NCBI GenBank assembly: GCA_016209225.1
Contig: JACQWO010000017.1
Location: forward strand, 1 to 64,000
Source of the DNA: Desulfobacterales bacterium
GTDB lineage: Bacteria; Desulfobacterota; UBA8473
Direction of reading: 5' to 3'
DNA: 64,000 nt
The translations under genes and the position numbers were made by a program. Position 1 is the first letter of the stretch. Each line of letters opens with the position of its first letter. Shown here piece by piece: positions 28,191 through 36,272 of the stretch. Under the pieces are notes generated by a model. The model saw only the letters and a program-made list of their open reading frames with translations, was not told the DNA's origin and did no database searches.

Positions 28191-29108
28191 TTTTAACTCG
28201 GCCCCACATTTACCACAAAAGGTGAATTCCTCAGGCAACCATCTGGTATTGCATTTAGGGCAAGCTTTTTTTGGAGGTCCCCAAAGAAAGGTGTGGGATT
28301 TACCACTGGCGGTTTTTTCCCGGAGCTTCATATGCTCAGGAACCCTCTTTTCCAAAAAGGCATTAATACCCTCAAGTGGTTCCGGAGTTGTTGACTGTAG
28401 ACTCCAGAAATCATTTCCCTGCCGTAGAGTATGGTAGACCATGTCAAACCAGACATTAATTTGGTCTTTGGTAAACCTTAAAGACCATGGTGCTTTACTT
28501 AAGAGGGTCTTGCATAACTTGTCTACTTCTTTGTCCAAATCTCCGTATGGAACTACTTTATTTACCAATCCGTATTCTAAGGCTGCCTTGGCATCTATAA
28601 CCTCATCGGTAAATAGAAACCATCGTGCTCTTCTATCTCCCATAATAGGAGTAAGAGACTGGGTCGCATAGCTGGCTACTGCCCCCACGCCTCCTTCGCC
28701 CTGTTGAAACTTGGCATTATCGGCAGCAATAACCAGGTCGCTGGCAATGAGAATTTCGCAGCCTCCTCCAGCCGTTATACCGTTTATTCTGGCAATAACG
28801 GGCTTCCCGATATACCGTAAGTTATAAATTATTCGGGCGTATTGGTTATTCATTACCCATACCTCATGAGTGTTGTTGAATAGGCCCTTGGCCCAATTCA
28901 GATCGAGACCGGGACAGAAAAACTTATCACCGCCACCCGTAATCACTACTACCCCTATCCCTGGGTCTTTTTCTGCCTCCTCTAATGCGGTACATAGGTC
29001 CTTCATAAGCTGCATATTTAAACTATTTCTCGCTTCCGGCCTATTTATAGTGATCCTTGCCACCATGTCCTTTACTTCGTAAATAACGGTATCTAATTGA
29101 ATATTCAT
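28188..29108 (-). CDS. enoyl-CoA hydratase/isomerase with C-terminal zinc ribbon
   Basis: A 306-residue crotonase-fold protein. Oxyanion-hole segments are FCPGLDLNWAKG and GRINGITAGGGCEILIASD, with acidic residues near GEGGVGAVASY. After about residue 265 a short zinc ribbon is attached (CPKCNTRWLPEEFTFCGKCG), an unusual addition to this family. It probably hydrates or isomerises an unsaturated acyl-CoA. It is transcribed with the acyl-CoA ligase upstream (29244-30806), so the two may act on the same acid. The substrate is unknown. Confidence 0.82.
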   Translation of the reverse strand: MNIQLDTVIYEVKDMVARITINRPEARNSLNMQLMKDLCTALEEAEKDPGIGVVVITGGGDKFFCPGLDLNWAKGLFNNTHEVWVMNNQYARIIYNLRYIGKPVIARINGITAGGGCEILIASDLVIAADNAKFQQGEGGVGAVASYATQSLTPIMGDRRARWFLFTDEVIDAKAALEYGLVNKVVPYGDLDKEVDKLCKTLLSKAPWSLRFTKDQINVWFDMVYHTLRQGNDFWSLQSTTPEPLEGINAFLEKRVPEHMKLREKTASGKSHTFLWGPPKKACPKCNTRWLPEEFTFCGKCGAELK

Positions 29109-29130
29109 CTTTATTAAACTCCCTCCTTTA

Positions 29131-29242
29131 ATTCGTGAATCGTAATTCGTGAATCGGAAATGGGTTTTATCCTATTTGCGACTTCTGACTTCTGATTTCT
29201 GACTCCTCTAAATTTTGCATACCTAAGGATTGCAAAATTTAG
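29131..29242. repeat. F-family palindromic words and a 12-bp hairpin after the ligase
   Basis: ATTCGTGAATCGTAATTCGT words at 29131-29155 belong to the F repeat family. Then CTAAATTTTGCA (29208-29219) pairs with TGCAAAATTTAG (29231-29242) directly after the ligase stop codon. The hairpin could pause or end transcription, or stabilise the ligase mRNA end, but it lacks a T-run. Confidence 0.55.
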
Positions 29243-29243
29243 G

Positions 29244-30806
29244 TTATATCTTTATCTCGTTACCTTTCCAGTAAATCTCCTTCAGGGGTCTCCTCAAGAT
29301 TTTTCCTGTAGGGGTTTTAGGCATATCTGATGCCGGTATAAAGTCTACGGATTTTGGTTTCTTGTAACCTGCAAGTTTCCCTTCACAGAATTTGATTATC
29401 TCCTCCTGAGTCGCCTCTTCACCCGGTTTCAAAACAACCACGGCCTTCAGTGCTTCCCCCCATTTGTCATCTGGAACCCCTATTACAGCAATCTCATGGA
29501 CCTTCGGATGCTTTGACAGTACTTCCTCTACCTCCGTAGGATAGACATTCTCTCCCCCGCTTATTATCATATCCTGTTTTCTGTCCACCAGATAAAGGTA
29601 TCCCTCCTCATCCATGCTGGCCATATCCCCTGCCGAAAGCCACTCACCCCTAAAGGCATTTCTGGTCTTCTCCGGGTCTTTGTAGTACTCTTTCATCTGT
29701 GTAGTCCCCCTGGAATAGAGCTCACCTACTTCCCCTATGGGTACGTCGTTACCATTTTCATCAAGAAGTCTTACCTCTTGACCAAAGTATGGCTTGCCAA
29801 TACTCCTGATCTTACGCAATTGATCCTCTGGAGACAGGCTTGTAACTGCCCCTGTCTCTGTGGAACCATAGCCCTCGTAAAGTTTACTGTGTTTAAAGAA
29901 GCCAAACAGGTCTTCTTTTGTTTTTGTAAGAAGAGGGGCGGATGACGATACTAACCATTGCATGGATGATACATCGTATTTATCCTTATCCGGAAGGCTG
30001 AGCATGAGGTTTGACATGGTGGGGACCATATTGGTGCAGGTGATCTTCTCTCCCTGGATTATCTCCAATATCTCCCTTGGGTTAAATCCGCCCGATGGGT
30101 ATATGTAAACCGCACCTCCTATGAAGAGGAGAAGGTTCCCGTGCCAGACAGAGTTTGAATGGAAAAGAGGCATTATAAGCAGATATTTATCATCGGCTGA
30201 AACCCCCCTTCCTATAAGATGTGATATGACTATGTTGTAAATAGACCGGTGGGGCATAACCGCCCCCTTGGGAAATCCGGTAGTTCCAGAGGTGTAACCT
30301 ATGAAATAGGGATCTGTTTCTTTGACCTCAACATCAGGCTCTATATCGGAGGCTTTCCCTAAAAAGTCCTCATACCTGATAGCATAATCGGGAATACGAT
30401 CTCCCAGAACAACATAGTTCCTTTCCTCAATCATCTCAAGATTGGGGCGTATGGTATCGACCTTGTCTATAAAGTCTTCACCCATTATCAATGCCTTTGA
30501 ATCTGAATTTCTGACGATGTACTCTATTTCAGGTACTGCAAGACGGAAGTTTATTGGAACCGAGATTATGCCTGCCTTAGCCATACCATAGTATATCTCC
30601 ACAAACTCACTACAGTTGTAAAGTAGTATTCCAACCTTATCCCCTTTCATAAGCCCCATCGCGGTTATACCGTTGGCTATCCTGTTTGCCCTGGAATCAA
30701 GTTCTCTGTATGTTATCCTTTTATCTTTGTAAATAACGGCCAACTTTTCAGGGTACTTCTGAACACTCAATTTGATTCCCCTGTGTACTAAAAGTTCTAC
30801 ACCCAT
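29244..30806 (-). CDS. AMP-forming acyl-CoA synthetase (fatty/aromatic acid CoA ligase)
   Basis: A 520-residue ANL-superfamily ligase. The ATP loop is YTSGTTGFPKGAV (about residues 172-184) and the adenylate motif is YEGYGSTETG. The hinge region is LVDRKQDMIISGGENVYPTEV, and the C-terminal catalytic Lys is in KTPTGKILRRPL. It activates a carboxylic acid to its CoA thioester with ATP. Together with the downstream enoyl-CoA hydratase it forms a two-gene degradation unit. The chain-length or aromatic preference cannot be read from the motifs. Confidence 0.9.
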   Translation of the reverse strand: MGVELLVHRGIKLSVQKYPEKLAVIYKDKRITYRELDSRANRIANGITAMGLMKGDKVGILLYNCSEFVEIYYGMAKAGIISVPINFRLAVPEIEYIVRNSDSKALIMGEDFIDKVDTIRPNLEMIEERNYVVLGDRIPDYAIRYEDFLGKASDIEPDVEVKETDPYFIGYTSGTTGFPKGAVMPHRSIYNIVISHLIGRGVSADDKYLLIMPLFHSNSVWHGNLLLFIGGAVYIYPSGGFNPREILEIIQGEKITCTNMVPTMSNLMLSLPDKDKYDVSSMQWLVSSSAPLLTKTKEDLFGFFKHSKLYEGYGSTETGAVTSLSPEDQLRKIRSIGKPYFGQEVRLLDENGNDVPIGEVGELYSRGTTQMKEYYKDPEKTRNAFRGEWLSAGDMASMDEEGYLYLVDRKQDMIISGGENVYPTEVEEVLSKHPKVHEIAVIGVPDDKWGEALKAVVVLKPGEEATQEEIIKFCEGKLAGYKKPKSVDFIPASDMPKTPTGKILRRPLKEIYWKGNEIKI

Positions 30807-30822
30807 GTTTCTGCTCCCTTTT

Positions 30823-30956
30823 TTGTTAATTGTGGTATTGTCAAAAGTTTTGCAGGTAACACTCTAAAACTCTTTGATTTTCAATATGTTGTTTCAAATT
30901 AGCTTGCTTCCCCCCTTTTATATCTTGTAGGGGAGGGGCTTGTCCCCTCCCTTACA
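30823..30956. repeat. left flanking repeat of the cassette region
   Basis: GGTATTGTCAAAAGTTT (30834-30850), then about 75 bp later the palindrome TAGGGGAGGGGCTTGTCCCC (from 30928). The same two blocks occur in inverted order and orientation at 33618-33704, so they bracket the attC cluster. Confidence 0.6.
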
Positions 30957-30985
30957 ATGGCATTGGATCAATAAATCCACTATAC

Positions 30986-31046
30986 TGATAACGTAAAAGT
31001 AAGGGGCTGCGCGCTTTTTGCCATCCACTTGAACGCCTTGTTGTGC
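30986..31046 (-). other. degenerate attC-like recombination site (cassette 3)
   Basis: Read on the minus strand, GCACAAC followed by AAGGCGTTCAAG looks like the R''-L'' half of an attC site directly after the stop of the membrane-protein cassette. The other half (GTTATCA, 30986-30992) pairs only partly, so the site may be inactive. Confidence 0.4.
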
Positions 31047-31052
31047 ATGGTT

Positions 31053-31547
31053 TTAGGATAGTAAACGTTGAAAAATTTTAAACAGGGAGAACATATTGTG
31101 ATAATCGAAAAAGAAAAGAATGCGATCGAGTTTATTGATACGTCTTTTTCTTTTTTCTATGATCTCTTCGTTTTTTTTAAAAAGGTTTCTATTATCAAAC
31201 CAAGAAGATGTATTCTCGCTATCTACTTCCTTTCTATATTCATCCCATGCAATTTGCAAGTGTTTCCTTTGCCAGATTGGAATGTAGGGCATAATAGCCT
31301 GAATGTTTCTGCTTTGGCTACTGTAGAACCTGGCAAAAACATCTCCTATAATATATCCACTAGCAATACCTCCAGTATTTATGTTAAAAATACTTTTAGC
31401 CTCAATAAATGGTTTTTTCAGATCGTCAGAAATGCGAAGGAAATTATTTTTTTTATCCCTTATTTTTGCAAATATGTGGGTAGTATAATTTATGAACAAA
31501 GCAGTGAAGAAACCGAGGGAAAAAATGATTATATCTTTGGATTCCAT
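31053..31547 (-). CDS. uncharacterised single-pass membrane protein in a gene cassette
   Basis: A 164-residue protein with one N-terminal membrane helix (IIIFSLGFFTALFINYTTHIF) and a basic cytoplasmic part. It is rich in aromatic residues and has a Lys/Arg-dense segment IEKRKRRINKLDR near 135-147. No family is recognised. It is AT-rich and lies between two attC-like sites on the same strand, so it was probably acquired as an integron cassette. Membrane anchoring near a TIR-type gene might suggest an effector, but nothing in the sequence proves it. Confidence 0.6.
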   Translation of the reverse strand: MESKDIIIFSLGFFTALFINYTTHIFAKIRDKKNNFLRISDDLKKPFIEAKSIFNINTGGIASGYIIGDVFARFYSSQSRNIQAIMPYIPIWQRKHLQIAWDEYRKEVDSENTSSWFDNRNLFKKNEEIIEKRKRRINKLDRILFFFDYHNMFSLFKIFQRLLS

Positions 31548-31607
31548 AAGTATTTTTTGCTGGGATTGTTAAGTGGTCTTTATGGTCAGCTTTCCTATCA
31601 TCTTGCA

Positions 31608-31716
31608 CAATGCGGCAGTTGAGCAGTGCCCGAAGGGCATCTGTCTCGAACTCCTGGTTCTCCCCGCAGCGGAGCGAAGGGGAAATAGGGAGTTCGCTGC
31701 TCAACTGCCGCATTCT
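31608..31716. repeat. 109-bp fold-back structure
   Basis: AATGCGGCAGTTGAGCAG at the left is matched by CTGCTCAACTGCCGCATT at the right (18 bp arms). The loop contains smaller GC-rich palindromes, for example GCCCGAAGGGC. It lies between the attC after the TIR gene and the next cassette gene. Confidence 0.75.
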
Positions 31717-31733
31717 CCCCAAGCGAAGCGAGG

Positions 31734-31795
31734 GGAGAACGCTGCTTTTCAGCGGGCGCGGCTTTTTGCGCTCCGCTGTAAAAGCCTTGTTAGCC
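31734..31795 (-). other. attC-like recombination site (cassette 2)
   Basis: On the minus strand it begins GGCTAAC and ends GTTCTCC. The inner arms GGCTTTTACAGCGG and CCGCTGAAAAGC pair with an unpaired base, the feature that gives attC its strand polarity, around a GC-rich loop. The GTT cleavage triplet is kept. It lies 29 bp after the stop of the TIR-like gene. Confidence 0.7.
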
Positions 31796-31823
31796 AACTT
31801 TTTGTTCTAAAAATAATTGGCAG

Positions 31824-32624
31824 TTAAAGAGGGAGACTGTAAAGAAGTTCAGAATAGCACTTTTCGACATTTTCATATGGGAACGGCAAATGCTCATAGT
31901 CACCCCCTACAATTCCTTTGTTAATATTCAAACTATCATCACAAAGGATAATGATGTATTTCCCTAAAGCTTTGGCGAAGGAAGTTTCACTTAGAATCCA
32001 AGAAGTATCACCAGGTGTAAAAATGCAAATAAATATATCTTGAGAACGAATTTTTTGAGCAACCTTATCTGGAATGTTTTTTGTTTCGTACCCACTTCCC
32101 TCATTTACATTAAAACCCAGACGCCTAAGGAAGGTATTGACATTGGCAGCAACCTTATTCCCGTACTCGTCAAACCTGTGAGCAAGAAAGATTGATTTTT
32201 TTAACCCGTATTTCGAAACTCTTTCAGAAGTATCCTCTAAAGGATTGCTGGCCTTGAAAAAGGTTCTTATTCTATCATGTATAGAACTAACGATATCTAA
32301 ATCATCGGAACGTACACAAACTTCCAAACCTGATCTTTTGACATTGATAATTGCTGAAAAACCTTTATCCTTCCCCTTTTTCCAATAATAATGAAGATAA
32401 ATAGGAAGTGCTCCTGGGTGTTTACTCAAAGTTCCCATAAATTCATCCAGATTTTCTGCATGAAGACGACGAAACTCCCCGTCATATATTGTTAAAGAAT
32501 GGCTTTCACTTTTTTGACCTGTAGGTGTGTATCCGTTGCTTTTTAGATATTCGTCAAAGGATTTGAACGCTTCCAATACATTCAAGTCACTAGGGTAAAC
32601 TGAATAGTCTCTATCTTCTTGCAT
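31824..32624 (-). CDS. TIR-like domain protein in an integron-type cassette
   Basis: A 266-residue soluble protein of two parts. Residues about 1-130 form an unrecognised domain (GFSAIINVKRSGLEVCVRSDD near its end). Residues about 140-266 look like a TIR or TIR-like nucleotide-binding domain. They have the first strand KSIFLAHRFDEYGNKVAAN, the segment VAQKIRSQDIFICIFTP, then SWILSETSFAKALGKYIIIL, where S-W-x3-E fits the catalytic-glutamate helix of NAD-cleaving TIRs. Such enzymes kill infected cells in several antiphage systems. A partner is not obvious, and the toxin or defence role is inferred from domain type and cassette context. Confidence 0.65.
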   Translation of the reverse strand: MQEDRDYSVYPSDLNVLEAFKSFDEYLKSNGYTPTGQKSESHSLTIYDGEFRRLHAENLDEFMGTLSKHPGALPIYLHYYWKKGKDKGFSAIINVKRSGLEVCVRSDDLDIVSSIHDRIRTFFKASNPLEDTSERVSKYGLKKSIFLAHRFDEYGNKVAANVNTFLRRLGFNVNEGSGYETKNIPDKVAQKIRSQDIFICIFTPGDTSWILSETSFAKALGKYIIILCDDSLNINKGIVGGDYEHLPFPYENVEKCYSELLYSLPL

Positions 32625-32640
32625 ATTTTTCCTTTTTTGT

Positions 32641-32707
32641 GGCTAACGCCAAAGCTCAGCGGCTGGCACGGCTTTTTGTGCCGGTCCGCTGGAGCGATTT
32701 GTTAGGC
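32641..32707 (-). other. attC recombination site (cassette 1)
   Basis: On the minus strand it starts GCCTAAC and ends GTTAGCC. The inner arms CGCTCCAGCGGAC and GCCGCTGAGC pair, then GGCACAAAAAGCCGTGCC makes the apical stem. This is the textbook layout of a 67-bp attC site. It overlaps the 3' end of the DUF2442 gene and precedes the TIR-like gene. Confidence 0.85.
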
Positions 32708-32949
32708 GATTTTTTTATTTTTATAGAATCTAAATATAAAGTGTCAGGGCATATGTCCTGTTCATGTGGCCATATTACAGTTCCATATGCCGCCCTCGCC
32801 TGTTGAAAATAAATTTTGTCTTTCAACTCAGTGAATACACCGAAATTAAGCAAAGGACTGCAATCGTATATCCCGACTTCCCCACTGGAAAATATTATCT
32901 CAAGTTTATAGTTATCTCTTGCCTTTACTGCTTTCACTCTTGGATTCAT
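32656..32949 (-). CDS. DUF2442 protein (cassette-borne, antitoxin-like pair)
   Basis: A 97-residue protein whose first 80 residues match the DUF2442 fold (VKAVKARDNYKLEIIFSSGE, then YFQQARAAYGTVIWP near residues 48-62). Its last about 17 residues read into the attC site and are probably accidental. DUF2442 genes are typically paired with DUF4160 genes, as here (3 bp apart), in integron cassettes and plasmid modules thought to be toxin-antitoxin systems. Which partner is toxic is not known. Confidence 0.8.
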   Translation of the reverse strand: MNPRVKAVKARDNYKLEIIFSSGEVGIYDCSPLLNFGVFTELKDKIYFQQARAAYGTVIWPHEQDICPDTLYLDSIKIKKSPNKSLQRTGTKSRASR

Positions 32950-32952
32950 AGT

Positions 32953-33222
32953 TTACCTCAATGGATCGATTTTAAACGGCTGCTGTCCGCTAACTGCCAA
33001 ATCCCAGTCAGCCATAAGTTCATCTTTGTGAATTTCAATCCAAGCCAAAACTAATCGCATTTTGGCTGGAGGCAATTCTCCTTCAAAGAGTTCACCGTCA
33101 GGGATTGAAATCACAGCTTCGCTATTCTGATATTTCACATGGATGTGCGGCTGCTTATGCTTCTTATTGTCAATAAAGTAAAGCGATACAACTATACCGA
33201 AAAACATTGATATTACTGGCAT
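32953..33222 (-). CDS. DUF4160 protein (cassette-borne, toxin-antitoxin-like pair)
   Basis: An 89-residue DUF4160 protein. The diagnostic segment is KQPHIHVKYQNSEAVISIPD (residues about 23-42), followed by ELFEGELPPAKMRLVLAWIE. It is the first gene of the two-gene cassette and is followed within 3 bp by DUF2442, implying translational coupling. The pair is widespread in mobile DNA. The molecular activity is not established. Confidence 0.85.
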   Translation of the reverse strand: MPVISMFFGIVVSLYFIDNKKHKQPHIHVKYQNSEAVISIPDGELFEGELPPAKMRLVLAWIEIHKDELMADWDLAVSGQQPFKIDPLR

Positions 33223-33744
33223 ATTTTTTTCCCTTATATTTATAGCCTAACAATTAATATACGTAATACTTAATTACCCTGCTGACAAACATCACTATTG
33301 AAAAGATATGTGTAATTTTATAGTTATTGATGATCAAAGTCAAAGGTTATCCTGAAAATATCCCGATAATATGTTTATTATCATTAAAAACGTAATACGT
33401 ATAATACCGTCCATTTGACAAAGAGTTGCTCAGTGACTCAAATTTTGCCTGATTTCCAAAAATATCTTGTTGATAATACATCCTGCAACCTCTACATTAA
33501 AATCATGTCTAACAAAAACTTGCCTTTTGCCTAATGAACATAGGGTTATAAAGAAAACCGTATTGGCTTGGGCATAATCAAAATCCTTTAATCTGGCAGT
33601 TTTTCGTTTTGGACATCGGGAGGGGACAAGCCCCTCCCCTACATCTTCATTTTTTATATCTTATCCTGTTTTTCATGAAACTTTTGACAGTACCTTAATT
33701 GTTCAATTGCCTGTGACTCGTAAATTCTAAATTCAGTGTCGGTG
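33223..33744. other. 522-bp gap; flanking repeat, no gene and no integrase
   Basis: This is where the leader of the cassette array would be expected, but no integrase gene or attI site is recognisable. It contains a REP palindrome (33618-33642) and the inverted copy of the AAACTTTTGACAGTACC repeat (33678-33704). The remainder is AT-rich and featureless. Confidence 0.5.
33618..33704. repeat. right flanking repeat of the cassette region
   Basis: Palindrome GGGAGGGGACAAGCCCCTCC (33618-33637), then AAACTTTTGACAGTACC (33678-33694), the inverted counterpart of the repeat at 30823-30956. Confidence 0.6.
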
Positions 33745-34314
33745 TCAGTGATCGGTGTCTCCGCCAGAGGCGGACTGATACGGACCACCGACACGGACTA
33801 CTGTCAATATTCCCTTTATCTTCTCATACTTGACCTTACCGATCCCTTTTACGTCCTTGAGTTCCTCTATGGCAGAAAACCCGTTATTTTTATCCCGATA
33901 CTCAATAATATTTAGGGCGGTCTTTGGGCCTATCTCAGGTACTACTATAAGTTCTTGCTGGGTTGCAGTATTTATATCCAGGGGGATGGAAAAGATTATG
34001 AGCTTCTGGGGTTCCATTCTTTCGATTAATACCCTTCCCATATTTCTTGATATTCTCTGGACTGTTACCTTTTCCCCTCTCTTTAATCTGGCGGATTGGA
34101 AGGATGTGTCAATGCTCAAGCTGTACCTTAGACCTCCGGCCCTTTTGACGGCATCATCAATAGTAACCCCTTCATTGAAATTATAAATACCGGGGGCTTT
34201 TACTTCACCCAAAACTTCAATATAGGTTCCCTCGTTCTCTTTATGGACTATCAGACCGTCGTCTGATCCCATGGTGTAAGGTTTGTGAATAAAATAGGAA
34301 AGGATCAAAAACAA
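33745..34314 (-). CDS. ComEA-like DNA-binding protein (SLBB plus helix-hairpin-helix)
   Basis: A competence ComEA-type protein: a membrane helix at the N-terminus, an SLBB domain (GTYIEVLGEVKAPGIYNF), then two helix-hairpin-helix units (ITATQQELIVVPEIGPKTA-like block and IEELKDVKGIGKVKYEKI). It binds DNA outside the inner membrane during uptake. The only usual start is TTG at 34314, within the membrane helix. Upstream in-frame sequence continues the helix without ATG/GTG/TTG, so the start may be non-standard or the 5' end lost beside the repeats at 34.39 kb. The last 15 residues read into a palindromic repeat and are likely an accidental extension. Confidence 0.8.
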   Translation of the reverse strand: MFLILSYFIHKPYTMGSDDGLIVHKENEGTYIEVLGEVKAPGIYNFNEGVTIDDAVKRAGGLRYSLSIDTSFQSARLKRGEKVTVQRISRNMGRVLIERMEPQKLIIFSIPLDINTATQQELIVVPEIGPKTALNIIEYRDKNNGFSAIEELKDVKGIGKVKYEKIKGILTVVRVGGPYQSASGGDTDH

Positions 34315-34390
34315 GGCACCAAAGAAGATAATCAGCAGTTGTTCTCTTTTGGCATGTCTATTAATTTGGTTCTTCTCCCATTTAGTTGGT

Positions 34391-34653
34391 GAAAAGGATT
34401 CAAGGATTCAAGGGGTCAAGGGGTCAAGGGGTCAAGTGTTTGTTTTCCAATGATTTTATAAGTGCCTTGAGCATCCTTTCAACCTCCCCTATATCAGCCT
34501 GAACTTTCTCCATCTCTTTAGCCTTCATATAGCCTAAATCACCAGATAATAATATATAATTGATAAGACTTTTGCCAAACCTTTAAATCTTTATAGTTTT
34601 TCAGCATTTCACTCGAATCCTTGAATCCTTGAATCCTTGACCCCTTGAATCCT
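34391..34653. repeat. inverted arrays of TTGAATCC/TTGACCCC octamer words
   Basis: AAGGATTCAAGGATTCAAGG followed by GGTCAAGGGGTCAAG units (34391-34436) are mirrored by GAATCCTTGAATCCTTGAAT and CCTTGACCCCTTGAATCC (about 34615-34652). The two arms face each other around the relic gene at 34424-34607. Confidence 0.75.
34424..34607 (-). pseudogene. relic of a 23S rRNA intervening-sequence (four-helix bundle, S23) protein gene
   Basis: The minus strand reads MLKNYKDLKVWQKSYQL, the hallmark start of S23-type four-helix-bundle proteins. After a frame change it continues LLSGDLGYMKAKEMEKVQAD and ERMLKALIKSLENK, which resembles the end of the same family. About 60 central residues are missing, so the gene is deleted internally. 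Such genes occur as small mobile units in spacers and rRNA. Confidence 0.65.
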
Positions 34654-34693
34654 CATAATCCATCAACTAATTTGGAGATGATCCAATTAATTT

Positions 34694-36271
34694 TTAGTCA
34701 CCACTCTTATTTTTTTTCAGTAGCTTGTAGTCTATACTGTCTACCAGTGCCTGCCAGCTGGCTTCTATAATATTATGAGAGACACCTACCGTTCCCCATT
34801 TATCCTCTTTATCGCCTGATTCTATCAGTACCCTGACCCTGGCACCTGTCCCTTCTCCTGTAGAGAGGACCCTTACCTTATAGTCTATCAACTCCATGTC
34901 CTTAAGTTCCGGATAGAATTTCTCTAATGCCTTTCTAAGGGCATTATCCAGGGCATTGACAGGACCATTTCCTACAGCGGCCGTATGTTCAATCTTACCA
35001 CCTACTTTAACCATTATGGTGGCCTCAGACTGGGGAGGAGAATCCTCTTTCCCCTTTTCATCTATTACCCTAAAGCCTATCAGGTCAAAGTACTTTTTCT
35101 TAGTTCCAAGGGCCTTCTTTATAAGGACTTCGAAAGATGCTTCAGCGCCTTCAAACTGATAGCCCTGACTTTCAAGCTCCTTCATATTTTGTAATATCTC
35201 AAGGGTGATCGGGTTGTTGTCTCTAAGGTCGATATTAAATTCAGCAGCCTTGGCTACGATATTGCTTTTGCCAGAGAGATCTGAGATCAGAATCCGTTGT
35301 TTATTCCCCACCAATTCTGGCCTAATATGCTCATAGGTCTCAGGGTTTCTCTTGACAGCACTAACATGTATTCCGCCCTTATGGGCAAAGGCGGAATCTC
35401 CCACGAATGCCTGGTGTTTATTGGGCCGAAGATTGGCCAGTTCATTAACAAATCTCGACACTTCTCTTAGCTTTCTCATCTGTTCATCGGATATGCAGTC
35501 CATGTTCAACTTCAATTTCAGATTGGGAATCACCGAGCAGAGGTTGGCATTTCCGCACCGTTCACCATACCCGTTAATAGTACCCTGGACCTGTTCAACC
35601 CCGGATTGAACTGCAATTATAGAATTGGCTACCGCCATCTCTGAGTCGTTATGGGTATGGATTCCCAATGGGGTCTTAATATTCTTTTGAACTTCTTTTA
35701 TAATTTTCTTTATCTCAAAGGGTATAGTCCCCCCGTTGGTATCGCATAAAACAAGACAATCAATCCCTGCATCGACTGCTGACCGGAGGGTCTTTAAGGC
35801 GTACTCTGGATTAGCCTTATAACCGTCGAAGAAATGCTCGGCATCATAAAAAACCTCCGGAATATTCGATTTCAAAAATTTCAATGTGTTGTGGATAGTC
35901 TCCAGATTCTCCTCCAGGGATATCCGCAAGGCGTCCCTCACATGGAGGTCCCATGACTTGCCAACTACAGTGACAGCAGATGCATGGGAATAGAGTAAAG
36001 CTTTTATATTTCTGTCATTTTCTGGAGGGGTTCCTGTCCTGGCAGTACTGCCAAAGGCAACGATTTTAGCATTGCGCAGAGGTATATGCCGGATCTTTTT
36101 GAAAAACTGCATATCTTTAGGGTTTGAGCCTGGCCATCCACCCTCAATATAGTGAATACCAAGCTCGTCCAGTTTTTCAACAATCCTGATCTTATCTTCG
36201 ACAGAAAAGGATATGTCTTCCGCCTGGGTTCCATCCCTAAGGGTAGTATCATATAACTTAACCAGTCTCAT
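34694..36271 (-). CDS. cimA: (R)-citramalate synthase
   Basis: A 525-residue enzyme of the HMG-CoA-lyase-like family that condenses pyruvate and acetyl-CoA to citramalate, the first step of threonine-independent isoleucine synthesis. It has the metal-binding start [33 protein letters not shown] with the metal histidines, and [11 protein letters not shown]. The C-terminal LeuA-type regulatory domain follows from about 400. [10 protein letters not shown] near 42-51 is typical of citramalate rather than isopropylmalate synthases. It starts 1 bp after lysC, so the two are one operon. Acetyl-CoA from the Wood-Ljungdahl cluster is its substrate. Confidence 0.9.
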   Translation of the reverse strand: MRLVKLYDTTLRDGTQAEDISFSVEDKIRIVEKLDELGIHYIEGGWPGSNPKDMQFFKKIRHIPLRNAKIVAFGSTARTGTPPENDRNIKALLYSHASAVTVVGKSWDLHVRDALRISLEENLETIHNTLKFLKSNIPEVFYDAEHFFDGYKANPEYALKTLRSAVDAGIDCLVLCDTNGGTIPFEIKKIIKEVQKNIKTPLGIHTHNDSEMAVANSIIAVQSGVEQVQGTINGYGERCGNANLCSVIPNLKLKLNMDCISDEQMRKLREVSRFVNELANLRPNKHQAFVGDSAFAHKGGIHVSAVKRNPETYEHIRPELVGNKQRILISDLSGKSNIVAKAAEFNIDLRDNNPITLEILQNMKELESQGYQFEGAEASFEVLIKKALGTKKKYFDLIGFRVIDEKGKEDSPPQSEATIMVKVGGKIEHTAAVGNGPVNALDNALRKALEKFYPELKDMELIDYKVRVLSTGEGTGARVRVLIESGDKEDKWGTVGVSHNIIEASWQALVDSIDYKLLKKNKSGD

Positions 36272-36272
36272 C

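Noticed and set aside
28005-28196. Small protein in the gap after moaA (and its relative at 40428-40646)
   Set aside because: Both lie in the dispersed G repeat, and the shared peptide follows from the shared DNA; no ribosome site or independent conservation is seen.
31453-31797. 114-codon minus-strand ORF between the TIR and membrane-protein genes
   Set aside because: It runs through an attC site and the fold-back and overlaps the start of the membrane-protein gene in another frame; composition is not protein-like.
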